Assembly (NCBI GenBank): GCA_964388575.1
Contig: CAYMAZ010000012.1
Location: 11,355 to 75,354 of the forward strand
DNA: 64,000 bases
Source of the DNA: CAYMAZ01 sp964388575
GTDB taxonomy: Bacteria > Bacteroidota > Bacteroidia > Bacteroidales > DTU049
Direction of reading: 5' to 3'
Shown: one piece after another, positions 32,685 through 39,638 of the stretch
Layout: every line of letters begins with the position of its first letter
Position numbering within the stretch: position 1 is the stretch's first letter
Notes under the pieces: generated by a model
Database searches by the model: none
What the model was told of the DNA's origin: nothing
What the model saw: the letters and a program-made list of their open reading frames with translations, nothing else
Program-made: the position numbers and the translations under genes

Positions 32685-34646
32685 ATGGAATCTTTTAACC
32701 CAAAACAAAACTACGATCAGACCAAAAAGGAAATCGGCTACGTCGATCGCAGAGATGCTGTTCAAGCTGATTATGACAGGATTGGCTTTATGTCTGGTCT
32801 TGAGGTACATCAGCAATTGCTCACAGATAAAAAACTATTTTGTCGCTGTCCGGCAGGCATATATCAGGATCCTGATGATTATGATGCTGAAGTTATCAGA
32901 CACATGCGCCCAACCCTGAGTGAACTCGGAGAATATGACGGGACTGCCCTTATGGAATTTAAAACCAGAAAAAATATCATTTACAGAATTAAGAATGTCA
33001 CTGCCTGTACATATGAAATTGATGATACACCGCCTTTTCCCATTAACAGGGATGCTTTGGAAAAAGCAATCATCATTTCACATTTGTGTAAATTGAATAT
33101 TGTCGGAGAGCTTCACATTACACGGAAACAGTATCTTGACGGGAGCATTCCAACTGGTTTTCAGCGCACAGCAATTGTTGGTGTTGAAGGTTTGCTACAT
33201 CTGAAGAATAAAGATGTAAGATTGATACAACTTAGTATTGAAGAGGATTCATGCCGCGAAGTGTCTGATGTGGGACACTGGAGAATTTACAGAACCGACC
33301 GTCTTGGTATGCCACTTATTGAAACAGTAACATATCCCGATATGGTAAACCCTGATGAAGTCAAAGAAGCTTGTGATTATATAAGATTTCTGAACCGCAG
33401 CACAGGACTTGTCAGAACCGGGATGGGAGCAGGCAGACAGGATGTGAATGTGAGCTGCAAAGGTGGAACAAGGGTTGAAATTAAAGGTGTTGCTCATACA
33501 AAATGGATTCCCGAGCTGACTCATAATGAATGCTTCAGACAATGGTCATTGCTACATATTCGCGAAGTGTTGAGAAACAGAATCTCGAATAATGAGAATT
33601 GGAAAATCGAATTTAAGGAAAGTATGTTCAATAATTTCTCCAATCCCGTAATTTCAAAACTCAGAGATCAGAATTTTAAAATTTATATTGTCAACCTGAA
33701 AGGGTTTAATGGTATTCTTTCACATTTTACTCAGCCGGGGAAATGCTTTGCTGATGAAATAACTGACAGACTCAAAGTAATTGCCTGTATTGAAAAACCT
33801 AACATGACTTCTTCTGAAGCACTTGATATGTTGCTGACTTCAGAAGAATTGAACAGAATTAAAATGGATCTGAGGGCTGATGAAATGGATGCACAACTTG
33901 TTTTCTGGGGGCCGGAAGATGATATCAAAACTGCACTGGAAACAATTGAAGAGCGTTGTCAGATGGCATTTGAAGGAGTTCCCAATGAGACCAGAAAATC
34001 GTTCGAAGACGGCACCACCATTTTTGAAAGAGTGCTTCCTGGAGCTGACCGAATGTATCCTGATACTGATTCGCCTCCAATTCCACTTGATGATACTTAC
34101 ATTTCACAACTTGCAGAACAACTTCCAAGGGATGTCGTTGAAAGATACAGACAACTCAGACAATGGAACGTTCCGGAATCAAATGATACATATATATTCA
34201 AAAGAAATTTATATCCCCTCTTTGAAAAAATTGTCAGTGAGCTGCAGGTTGATCCAAGATGGCTGGGAAGGTTTTTTGGTCAGAATATGAAGCACGTTGA
34301 AGGAACAGTCAAAAAAGGCAAAGATTTCAGATATGAACAGGTTTTTGATTTGCTTACTTTTCTTAAACAGAATAAAATCAATTATGAACTTGCGCCCAAA
34401 ATGCTCAAAGTCATTTATCATTATCCCAAAATGGATTTTGACAGCATTTTAAATACAATTCATTTTAATAAGAAAAATGAAGATGAAATCATTTCCAAAA
34501 TACCATTTCTGAAAGAAAAATTTGCAGGAATATCTGCAAAACCAACTCATAAGAAAATGGTTGACTGGGTCATGGGACAACTTTTACCTGTTGCTCTGGG
34601 GAATGTTTCACTGAACCAACTGGCAAAACAAGTACAAAATTCTTAA
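32685..34646 (+). CDS. gatE: Glu-tRNA(Gln) amidotransferase subunit E (archaeal-type)
   Basis: 653 residues from the ATG at 32685; an in-frame TTG at 32640 would add 15 residues lacking family character. Near residue 35, GFMSGLEVHQQLLTDKKLFC is the GatB/GatE kinase-like signature, followed by CRCP. Also seen: TACTYEIDDTPPFPINRDAL, TRKQYLDGSIPTGFQRT and EDSCREV. A GAD-like insert with TNFS/FNGILSHFTQPGKCFADEI near 335-360 is the domain that separates GatE from bacterial GatB. GatE transfers ammonia to activated Glu-tRNA(Gln). The pair with gatD 20 bases downstream is normally an archaeal system, so its presence in a Bacteroidota scaffold is notable. Confidence 0.92.
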   Translation: MESFNPKQNYDQTKKEIGYVDRRDAVQADYDRIGFMSGLEVHQQLLTDKKLFCRCPAGIYQDPDDYDAEVIRHMRPTLSELGEYDGTALMEFKTRKNIIYRIKNVTACTYEIDDTPPFPINRDALEKAIIISHLCKLNIVGELHITRKQYLDGSIPTGFQRTAIVGVEGLLHLKNKDVRLIQLSIEEDSCREVSDVGHWRIYRTDRLGMPLIETVTYPDMVNPDEVKEACDYIRFLNRSTGLVRTGMGAGRQDVNVSCKGGTRVEIKGVAHTKWIPELTHNECFRQWSLLHIREVLRNRISNNENWKIEFKESMFNNFSNPVISKLRDQNFKIYIVNLKGFNGILSHFTQPGKCFADEITDRLKVIACIEKPNMTSSEALDMLLTSEELNRIKMDLRADEMDAQLVFWGPEDDIKTALETIEERCQMAFEGVPNETRKSFEDGTTIFERVLPGADRMYPDTDSPPIPLDDTYISQLAEQLPRDVVERYRQLRQWNVPESNDTYIFKRNLYPLFEKIVSELQVDPRWLGRFFGQNMKHVEGTVKKGKDFRYEQVFDLLTFLKQNKINYELAPKMLKVIYHYPKMDFDSILNTIHFNKKNEDEIISKIPFLKEKFAGISAKPTHKKMVDWVMGQLLPVALGNVSLNQLAKQVQNS

Positions 34647-34666
34647 AAAATTAAAGCGTAAAACTT

Positions 34667-36052
34667 ATGAGTGAAGATATTTTCCAGGGATATAAAGGAG
34701 AAGGATTAAACACCCTTAAAAAATTTAATGTTCGTGTATGGAGTCAAGCAGAAATTGCAACCACCCGGGGAAATTTCAGCGGAACCATTTTGCCGCGTAG
34801 CGAAAACGATGACGATTTTCACATCGTATTAAAAATTGCAACAGGTTACAATGTCGGAATTGATGTGCGCACAATTCTGGAAATGACGGAAACAGGTTAT
34901 AAAAAGGCAAATTATAAAATTCCTGAAAAGGAATTCCCTTACACAGAAGGGTTGCCTAAAGTGAAATTGTTTGGAACAGGCGGAACAATCGCCTCAAGAC
35001 TTGATTATCGTACCGGAGCCGTGATTCCGGCTTTCACACCTGGAGAACTGTACGGAGCAGTCCCTGAACTGGCTGACATCTGTAATCTGACAACTGAAAA
35101 ATTATTTGCTGTGTTCAGCGAAAATATGGGTCCTGATCAGTATAAAAAACTGTCCATAGCAATCGGTGAAGAAATTAAAAACGGCACCGATGGCATTGTC
35201 ATTGGACATGGAACAGATACCTTATCCCATACTGCTGCAGCATTGACATTTATGGTTCAGGATTCACCTGTTCCAATCATTCTCGTTGGCTCTCAGCGCT
35301 CGTCCGACAGACCAAGTTCAGATGCAGCTTTGAATCTGATGCATGCCATGACAGCAGCAGGTCACGGTAATATCGCTGAAGTGATGGTGTGTATGTTTGG
35401 ACCAACTTCCGATGAGTATGGATTTCTTCACAGAGGCACACGTGTACGTAAAATGCACTCCTCTTATCGTTCAACATTCCGTACAATCGGTGATATTCCT
35501 GCTGCTACAATTACCCGTAAAGGAGTCGTGCCCCTCAGAGAAAATTTCAAGCACAGAAGAAAGGACAAAAATGTTAAAATTCTACCTTATTTTGAAGAAA
35601 AAGTCACAATTCTTTATTATTATCCAAATATGAACCCCGATATTATTGATGCACTTGTTGATCTCGGATACCGCGGAATCATTTTTGCCGGAACAGGACT
35701 CGGACATGTGAATAAACCTCTTTATCCTGCAATTGAAAGAGCACATAAAAAAGGCGTGCACATGTACATGTCGGTTCAGACACTATGGGGTTATGCTCAT
35801 ATGAATGTGTATGATACGGGACGCGATATGATGGCTCGCGGAATTGTACCTGCCTGGAATATGATCCCGGAAACCGCTTACATCAAGTTGGGATGGGTAC
35901 TCGGCCAAACAGATGATCCAACTGAAGTAAAGCGCCTAATGCTGACTCCCGTCAACGATGAAATCACTGAGAGAGAACCATACAACGGATATTTGATTTA
36001 CCAGGGCGGAGTGAATGAAGTGGAAGAGTTTATCAAAAAATTCAGAAAATAA
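34667..36052 (+). CDS. gatD: Glu-tRNA(Gln) amidotransferase subunit D (asparaginase-like)
   Basis: 461 residues. The N-terminal ~90 residues are a small beta domain (LKIATGYNVGIDVR) found in GatD but absent from plain asparaginases. The amidase domain carries FGTGGTIASRLDYRTGAV with Thr104 and Thr107, GHGTDTL with Thr183-Asp184, and VRKMHSS with Lys262. These positions and spacings match the Thr/Thr-Asp/Lys catalytic set of archaeal GatD. It frees ammonia from glutamine or asparagine and channels it to GatE. It follows gatE by 20 bases. The linked GatE excludes a simple asparaginase reading. Confidence 0.93.
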   Translation: MSEDIFQGYKGEGLNTLKKFNVRVWSQAEIATTRGNFSGTILPRSENDDDFHIVLKIATGYNVGIDVRTILEMTETGYKKANYKIPEKEFPYTEGLPKVKLFGTGGTIASRLDYRTGAVIPAFTPGELYGAVPELADICNLTTEKLFAVFSENMGPDQYKKLSIAIGEEIKNGTDGIVIGHGTDTLSHTAAALTFMVQDSPVPIILVGSQRSSDRPSSDAALNLMHAMTAAGHGNIAEVMVCMFGPTSDEYGFLHRGTRVRKMHSSYRSTFRTIGDIPAATITRKGVVPLRENFKHRRKDKNVKILPYFEEKVTILYYYPNMNPDIIDALVDLGYRGIIFAGTGLGHVNKPLYPAIERAHKKGVHMYMSVQTLWGYAHMNVYDTGRDMMARGIVPAWNMIPETAYIKLGWVLGQTDDPTEVKRLMLTPVNDEITEREPYNGYLIYQGGVNEVEEFIKKFRK

Positions 36053-36089
36053 TTTTTCCGTTTTGTTGCTTTAATTCATCTTGATTCTT

Positions 36090-36097
36090 TAATTTTG
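36090..36097 (+). promoter_or_regulatory. -7 element before the SH3-like lipoprotein gene
   Basis: TAATTTTG fits TAnnTTTG, 27 bases before the ATG; a TTG lies about 21 bases upstream. Confidence 0.4.
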
Positions 36098-36124
36098 AAG
36101 TGAATCTTCAAATATTTAAATCAA

Positions 36125-36772
36125 ATGAAATACAAGATTTACATTATAATGGTATCTGTCTCAATGATTCTGATGTCTTGTATACAGAAACCCGATTCAG
36201 AAAGTAATGAAGCATTGAGTGATGAACTTAATAATACTGCTGAAGTTGCTATTCACAGCGATTCTTTGGCTTCTGATGAGAATTTTGATTATGTATACGA
36301 CGAAAAAGGTTTTCAGAACATCAGCTTTACGGCTTATGTTCAGGATCCGGATAAAAGTTCCCCGACTCATATCAGGGAAAAACCCGGCGGAATTGTTTTG
36401 GTGCCACTGGAACCCGGACAGGACTACATGGTCGACATCATCGGACAAAAGAATGGATGGTTCAGGATCAATATGGTACATTGCATTGACCCAATGAATG
36501 CAGTGGATATTCCCGGGCAGTATGGCTGGATACATCACTCAGTTCTGGCCGTTTCTACAAGCAATTACGGTAATCAGAAACTGAATGTGTATGAACATCC
36601 CAATATATCAACTCGAGTGACCGGAGTTATTCTGATTGAAACGGAAGTAAGGTTTACAAAAATTTATAAGGATTTTGTTCTGATTCGGTATACAGACTCA
36701 AATGGAAAAGTCGTAACAGGCTGGATAGAAATGAAGTGGCTATGCGGAAATCCTGTGACCAATTGTTGTTGA
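36125..36772 (+). CDS. Lipoprotein with two SH3-like segments
   Basis: 215 residues. Lipobox at LMSCIQ (Cys19). After an acidic linker, two bacterial-SH3-like segments follow: HIREKPGGIVLVPLEPGQDY with GWFRINM and QYGWIHHSVL (near residues 80-140), then LNVYEHPNISTRVTGVI with VTGWIEMKWLCG (near 155-210). Such domains bind peptidoglycan or proteins. The C-terminus has several Cys (WLCGNPVTNCC) that could form a disulfide. Function is unknown. It follows gatD with its own -7 element, so it is likely a separate transcript. Confidence 0.7.
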   Translation: MKYKIYIIMVSVSMILMSCIQKPDSESNEALSDELNNTAEVAIHSDSLASDENFDYVYDEKGFQNISFTAYVQDPDKSSPTHIREKPGGIVLVPLEPGQDYMVDIIGQKNGWFRINMVHCIDPMNAVDIPGQYGWIHHSVLAVSTSNYGNQKLNVYEHPNISTRVTGVILIETEVRFTKIYKDFVLIRYTDSNGKVVTGWIEMKWLCGNPVTNCC

Positions 36773-36828
36773 ATTTTTCGAGTTCAAACAGCTGTTAGAC
36801 TATTGCATACCCTCCCATTAAGTTTTTA

Positions 36829-36854
36829 CAAAAAAACCTTCGCAATGCGAAGGT
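36829..36854 (-). terminator. Terminator of tRNA-Ser
   Basis: Stem ACCTTCG / CGAAGGT (36836-36854), followed on the minus strand by seven or more T. It lies 16 bases past the tRNA 3' end. Confidence 0.75.
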
Positions 36855-36869
36855 AAAAGTGCTATTTTG

Positions 36870-36954
36870 CGGAGAGAGAGGGATTCGAACCCCCGGAGGT
36901 GTTACCCTCAACGGTTTTCAAGACCGCCGCAATCGACCACTCTGCCATCTCTCC
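36870..36954 (-). tRNA. tRNA-Ser (anticodon UGA)
   Basis: The minus strand folds as a class II tRNA: acceptor GGAGAGA / TCTCTCC with discriminator G, a D-arm, an anticodon stem GCGGT / ACCGT with loop CTTGAAA (anticodon TGA, reading UCA-type serine codons), a long variable arm and a T-arm with GGTTCGAATCC. No CCA is encoded. A -7 element TACTTTTG lies directly upstream (36959-36966), but its -33 partner would fall in the assembly gap that begins at 36974. Confidence 0.95.
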
Positions 36955-36973
36955 GTGGCAAAAGTAATAATAA

Positions 36974-37073
36974 NNNNNNNNNNNNNNNNNNNNNNNNNNN
37001 NNNNNNNNNNNNNNNNNNNNNNNNNNNNNNNNNNNNNNNNNNNNNNNNNNNNNNNNNNNNNNNNNNNNNNNNN
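36974..37073. other. Assembly gap (100 N) beside tRNA-Ser
   Basis: One hundred N, a conventional scaffold-gap size, so the true distance is unknown. The base after the gap begins a 55-bp sequence that is repeated exactly at 37670-37724, which probably caused the break. Confidence 0.95.
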
Positions 37074-37128
37074 CTTCCACATAGAATAATTCCCAGGGAC
37101 GATATCCTTTTGTAGATCTCACTTTTCC
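37074..37128. repeat. 55-bp direct repeat, copy 1
   Basis: Identical to 37670-37724. It covers the GIY-YIG codons for GKVRSTKGYRPWELFYVE and abuts the assembly gap. Confidence 0.9.
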
Positions 37129-37227
37129 CAGATTGTGTGATTTTAAACGTTGATGAGGATTTGCACTATGTCCATAGTAGTAACGTTTTGAAACAATACT
37201 CTTCAAAATATAAGCATAATAACTCAT
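37074..37227 (-). CDS. GIY-YIG nuclease, N-terminal part (truncated by the gap)
   Basis: Fifty-one codons from the ATG at 37225-37227 into the assembly gap. The start reads MSYYAYILKSIVSKRYYYGH, then RLKSHN and STKGYRPWEL, the pattern of the small single-domain GIY-YIG proteins (about 80-100 residues) common in Bacteroidota genomes. GIY is represented by YAY and YIG by YYG. The missing C-terminus is present in the second fragment at 37575-37742, and joining them at the shared 55 bp gives an 82-residue protein. It begins 34 bases downstream of the truncated tRNA-Ser copy. Confidence 0.8.
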
Positions 37228-37261
37228 TGATAAAAAATTGTGAAATAATAAATTGAAGTTT

Positions 37262-37339
37262 GTGTAACCCTCAACGGTTTTTCCCGAAGGGATCCCTATG
37301 GGACAAGACCGCCGCAATCGACCACTCTGCCATCTCTCC
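37262..37339 (-). pseudogene. Truncated tRNA-Ser copy interrupted in the anticodon by two 11-bp hairpins
   Basis: On the minus strand this repeats the intact tRNA-Ser from its first base through the D-arm and anticodon stem into the first half of the variable arm, with one mismatch. It then leaves homology, so the T-arm and 3' acceptor are missing. Between the second and third anticodon positions (TG / A) a 22-bp insert is present, made of two tandem mini-hairpins, TCCCATAGGGA and TCCCTTCGGGA. The upstream 19 bases also match those of the intact gene, including the -7 element. It cannot make a functional tRNA by itself. Confidence 0.85.
37282..37303. repeat. Tandem mini-hairpins inserted in the tRNA-Ser copy
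   Basis: Plus strand: TCCCGAAGGGA (37282-37292) directly followed by TCCCTATGGGA (37293-37303). Each has a four-base TCCC/GGGA stem with a three-base loop. This block is absent from the intact tRNA-Ser. Confidence 0.9.
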
Positions 37340-37343
37340 GTGG

Positions 37344-37373
37344 CAAAAGTAATAATAATTTTCAAACTGCAAA
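37344..37373 (-). promoter_or_regulatory. Promoter of the truncated tRNA-Ser copy
   Basis: Minus strand TTTG (37370-37373), 18 bases, then TACTTTTG (37344-37351), ending four bases before the tRNA 5' end. This is a complete Bacteroidota promoter; the copy before the intact tRNA is visible only at its -7 half. Confidence 0.6.
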
Positions 37374-37511
37374 GTTTTTTTTTCGTAAAACTCAAATTTC
37401 AATAACGAAGTGAATTGAAATATGATAGTGTTTTATATCCGGCCAGCATAGTTCGTCAAGGTTTGAAAGAATCACATCAGCAAGGTTCCCGTTTAAGAAT
37501 GAGTAATGCTC

Positions 37512-37525
37512 CGCCACTTGTGGCG
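37512..37525. repeat. Perfect short hairpin
   Basis: CGCCAC TT GTGGCG, a six-base stem with a two-base loop, in the 180 non-coding bases between the tRNA-Ser copy and the GIY-YIG fragment. Confidence 0.6.
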
Positions 37526-37548
37526 AATTTAAAAGAAATAATATAAGA

Positions 37549-37572
37549 TACCCCGCTGTTTGCGGCGGGGTA
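37549..37572. repeat. GC-rich hairpin just after the GIY-YIG fragment
   Basis: TACCCCGC / GCGGGGTA with an eight-base loop that can also pair internally (CCGC / GCGG). It stands two bases past the stop of the GIY-YIG fragment on the minus strand and is much richer in G+C than its surroundings; it may be a terminator or a mobile-element end. Confidence 0.6.
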
Positions 37573-37574
37573 GT

Positions 37575-37742
37575 TCATTGAATGATCTTGTTTATGCGGA
37601 GAAAGTTGTACCCTTCAATGCTTTTAAAAAAGTATTCGCGTTTTGCAGCTTCAGATTTTGTTTGAAATTCTTCCACATAGAATAATTCCCAGGGACGATA
37701 TCCTTTTGTAGATCTCACTTTTCCATGGTTCTGTCGGGAAAA
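37575..37742 (-). pseudogene. GIY-YIG nuclease, C-terminal fragment without a start
   Basis: The minus-strand frame ending in TGA at 37575-37577 reads GKVRSTKGYRPWELFYVE and then EEFQTKSEAAKREYF, ending NKIIQ. This is the C-terminal half of the same small GIY-YIG protein whose N-terminus lies at 37074-37227. Upstream of the shared sequence the frame loses homology and meets a stop at 37743-37745 with no Met, so it cannot be translated as a whole protein. It is either a decayed second copy or a product of misassembly at the 55-bp repeat. Confidence 0.75.
37670..37724. repeat. 55-bp direct repeat, copy 2
   Basis: Exact copy of 37074-37128, within the second GIY-YIG fragment. Confidence 0.9.
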
Positions 37743-37745
37743 TCA

Positions 37746-38106
37746 TTTTAGATGATGGCAAGTATAATCATTTTTTTAATAGTATGTTAAGAGTTTAATT
37801 ATTAGCCGAATAATAGTTGAGAATGTTAAATAATGAATGTATCATTTAACGATAATAATTGTATGTAAAACATACTATTCTGCAATATATCAGTAGTTTA
37901 GAGTATTTCTGAATAATGGTTTGTGTACAAAAATAATTCATCCCAAAAAATAAATGTTAAATCTGAAGAAAAATTTGTTAAATCTTACTCTTTTTGTTTT
38001 TAAAATTTGTAATTATAAAATAATGTAGTAAATTTGCATTGAAAAATTACGATGAAACACCTAAATATTTATTATAAGCATAATTAGTTATTTAAATCCT
38101 CCAGCT
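37746..38106. other. AT-rich intergenic stretch
   Basis: About 360 bases of AT-rich sequence with no supported gene. The only feature seen is the promoter of the next gene at 38006-38036. Confidence 0.6.
38006..38036 (+). promoter_or_regulatory. Promoter of the first T9SS paralogue
   Basis: TTTG (38006-38009), 19-base spacer, TAAATTTG (38029-38036): a full match to the Bacteroidota -33/-7 consensus, about 70 bases before the ATG. Confidence 0.65.
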
Positions 38107-39168
38107 ATGATTATAAGAAATTATAACAATTTTATGCTCATCATTGCATTAACTATATTTAGTTGCAACGCAATTTCAGCTCAAAATTATACACAATATA
38201 CTATCTATGAAGCACTTAGTAGTGGAAGCATGAATTGGGCGGATGCTGGAGCTTGGGATAATGGAATTCCTCAAAGTTGTACAACTACAAATCTTACAGA
38301 AAGAAACATCATAATAATTCCAAGTGATGTATACATGAATTTTGATATTCCAAACAATTATCCAGGTGGTGGGAGTAGTAATCCACTTAATCGTGTAGTA
38401 ATTCAGGTTTATGGAAGATTAGCTCTTCAAGGTGGTGATAAATTATATTTAGGCTGTGAATCTTCACTTATTGTATATCCTGAAGCATTTCTATCAGGTG
38501 AAGGAAATGCCCTTGGTGAAAAGGTCTGGTATTGTGACAATGATTATAAATGGGTATGGGAAGCAAATCAGTATGAAGGCGGAGAGCAAGAAGGTTATTT
38601 TTATTTAGGAGCTAATGATCTTCCTATGCCCGTCGAACTCCTCTTCTTTAAAGCAGAAAACAATGATGGAGAAACACAACTCAACTGGGCCACTGCCTCA
38701 GAAAAGAACAACAATTACTTTGTCATTGAAAGAGCAGGATCAGCTTTAGACTATGAAATGATCGGAATCGTCGGAGGCTCAGGCAACACAAATGCGCCTG
38801 TGTATTATTCTTTTACAGACCAGTCCGGTGTTTTATCCGGGACTTTATATTATCGCCTGACGCAGTTTGATTATGACGGAAGCAGTGAAGTGATTGGACA
38901 AATTGCTGTTGATCATACTGCACTAAAGGACCCTGAAAGTATCCTTTTTCAGAATCCCATTCAGTCGCATGAGAATCTTGAAATTGTCCTTCTCAATGAA
39001 TCCTCCGGTAATCTGAAAATTTTCACCATTGAGGGAACACAGGTGTTTCAGGCTCCATTTTCTCCTTCATCAGGTAAAGTTCAGGCCGGCACACTGAAAC
39101 CCGGAATGTATGTCGTTGTATACGAATCAGCCGGAAAAGCAACTGCCTACAAACTTGCTGTGCTTTAG
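38107..39168 (+). CDS. T9SS-exported surface protein, copy 1
   Basis: 353 residues. Signal peptide to about residue 26 (ends AISAQ). A ~140-residue beta-rich N-terminal domain with GSMNWADAGAWDNGIPQ resembles carbohydrate-adhesion-type beta-helices that begin with a W-x(3)-x-W motif. It is followed by the common Bacteroidota module MPVELLFFKAENNDG...LNWATASEKNN (residues ~175-265), then the T9SS C-terminal sorting domain (GNLKIFTIEGTQVFQ, GTLKPGMYVVVYES). Paralogous to the next gene. Base composition changes near 38620: the first half is strongly AT-rich, the C-terminal modules are not, suggesting a swapped passenger domain. Confidence 0.8.
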   Translation: MIIRNYNNFMLIIALTIFSCNAISAQNYTQYTIYEALSSGSMNWADAGAWDNGIPQSCTTTNLTERNIIIIPSDVYMNFDIPNNYPGGGSSNPLNRVVIQVYGRLALQGGDKLYLGCESSLIVYPEAFLSGEGNALGEKVWYCDNDYKWVWEANQYEGGEQEGYFYLGANDLPMPVELLFFKAENNDGETQLNWATASEKNNNYFVIERAGSALDYEMIGIVGGSGNTNAPVYYSFTDQSGVLSGTLYYRLTQFDYDGSSEVIGQIAVDHTALKDPESILFQNPIQSHENLEIVLLNESSGNLKIFTIEGTQVFQAPFSPSSGKVQAGTLKPGMYVVVYESAGKATAYKLAVL

Positions 39169-39338
39169 CAAATAGCTAAAATACTTCTTCTCTGATTTTT
39201 GAACACGATCTGTAAAGATTGTATAGTCTTATTTGTCTGACAAAATCGAAATATTGTATTCTGAACTTTTCAATTTCTTTTAAGAATCACTTTTAAAGGA
39301 TCGGACATTGATTTCAAAAAGATTCTGGTTTCATTAAA

Positions 39339-39358
39339 CTTTCAATATATATTGAAAG
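39339..39358. repeat. 20-bp perfect palindrome
   Basis: CTTTCAATAT followed by its reverse complement ATATTGAAAG. The inner 14 bases equal the palindrome at 30483-30496. Confidence 0.6.
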
Positions 39359-39528
39359 AAATCATCATGTATTACAGAAAGTCAATCATTGGATATAAAA
39401 TATAACTTCTACATTTCAAACATTATTTGAATATGTCGAAAACAAAATCACATAAAACACTAATATATAAAAGCAGTAGATATAATATTAAAAAAATATG
39501 TTAAAACACAAGATAATACAATTAAAAA

Positions 39529-39558
39529 TTTGTGATGTGAAAAAAATGTTTAATTTTG
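39529..39558 (+). promoter_or_regulatory. Promoter of the second T9SS paralogue
   Basis: TTTG (39529-39532), 18-base spacer, TAATTTTG (39551-39558), about 80 bases before the ATG. Confidence 0.6.
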
Positions 39559-39638
39559 CATCAGTATTTAGAGACGAAATACTCAATAATTAAGACAAAA
39601 AACTAACCCAAAATTTTGGAGCTCAATATCTTAAGACT

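Larger units (their letters stand above)
39169..39638. other. AT-rich intergenic stretch with a 20-bp palindrome
   Basis: 470 bases without a supported gene. It holds a 20-bp perfect palindrome at 39339-39358 and the promoter at 39529-39558. Confidence 0.6.

Noticed and set aside
34667..36052. Stand-alone L-asparaginase
   Set aside because: The GatD-specific N-terminal domain and the adjacent gatE point to the tRNA amidotransferase.
37282..37303. A spliceable tRNA intron
   Set aside because: The insert lies between anticodon bases 2 and 3 instead of the usual 37/38 site, and the tRNA copy lacks its T-arm and 3' acceptor, so splicing would not yield a tRNA.
36859..37395. Long open frames on both strands across the tRNA-Ser, the N gap and the tRNA copy
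   Set aside because: They are translations of the tRNA and of undetermined bases; only the GIY-YIG part starting at 37227 has protein-family character.
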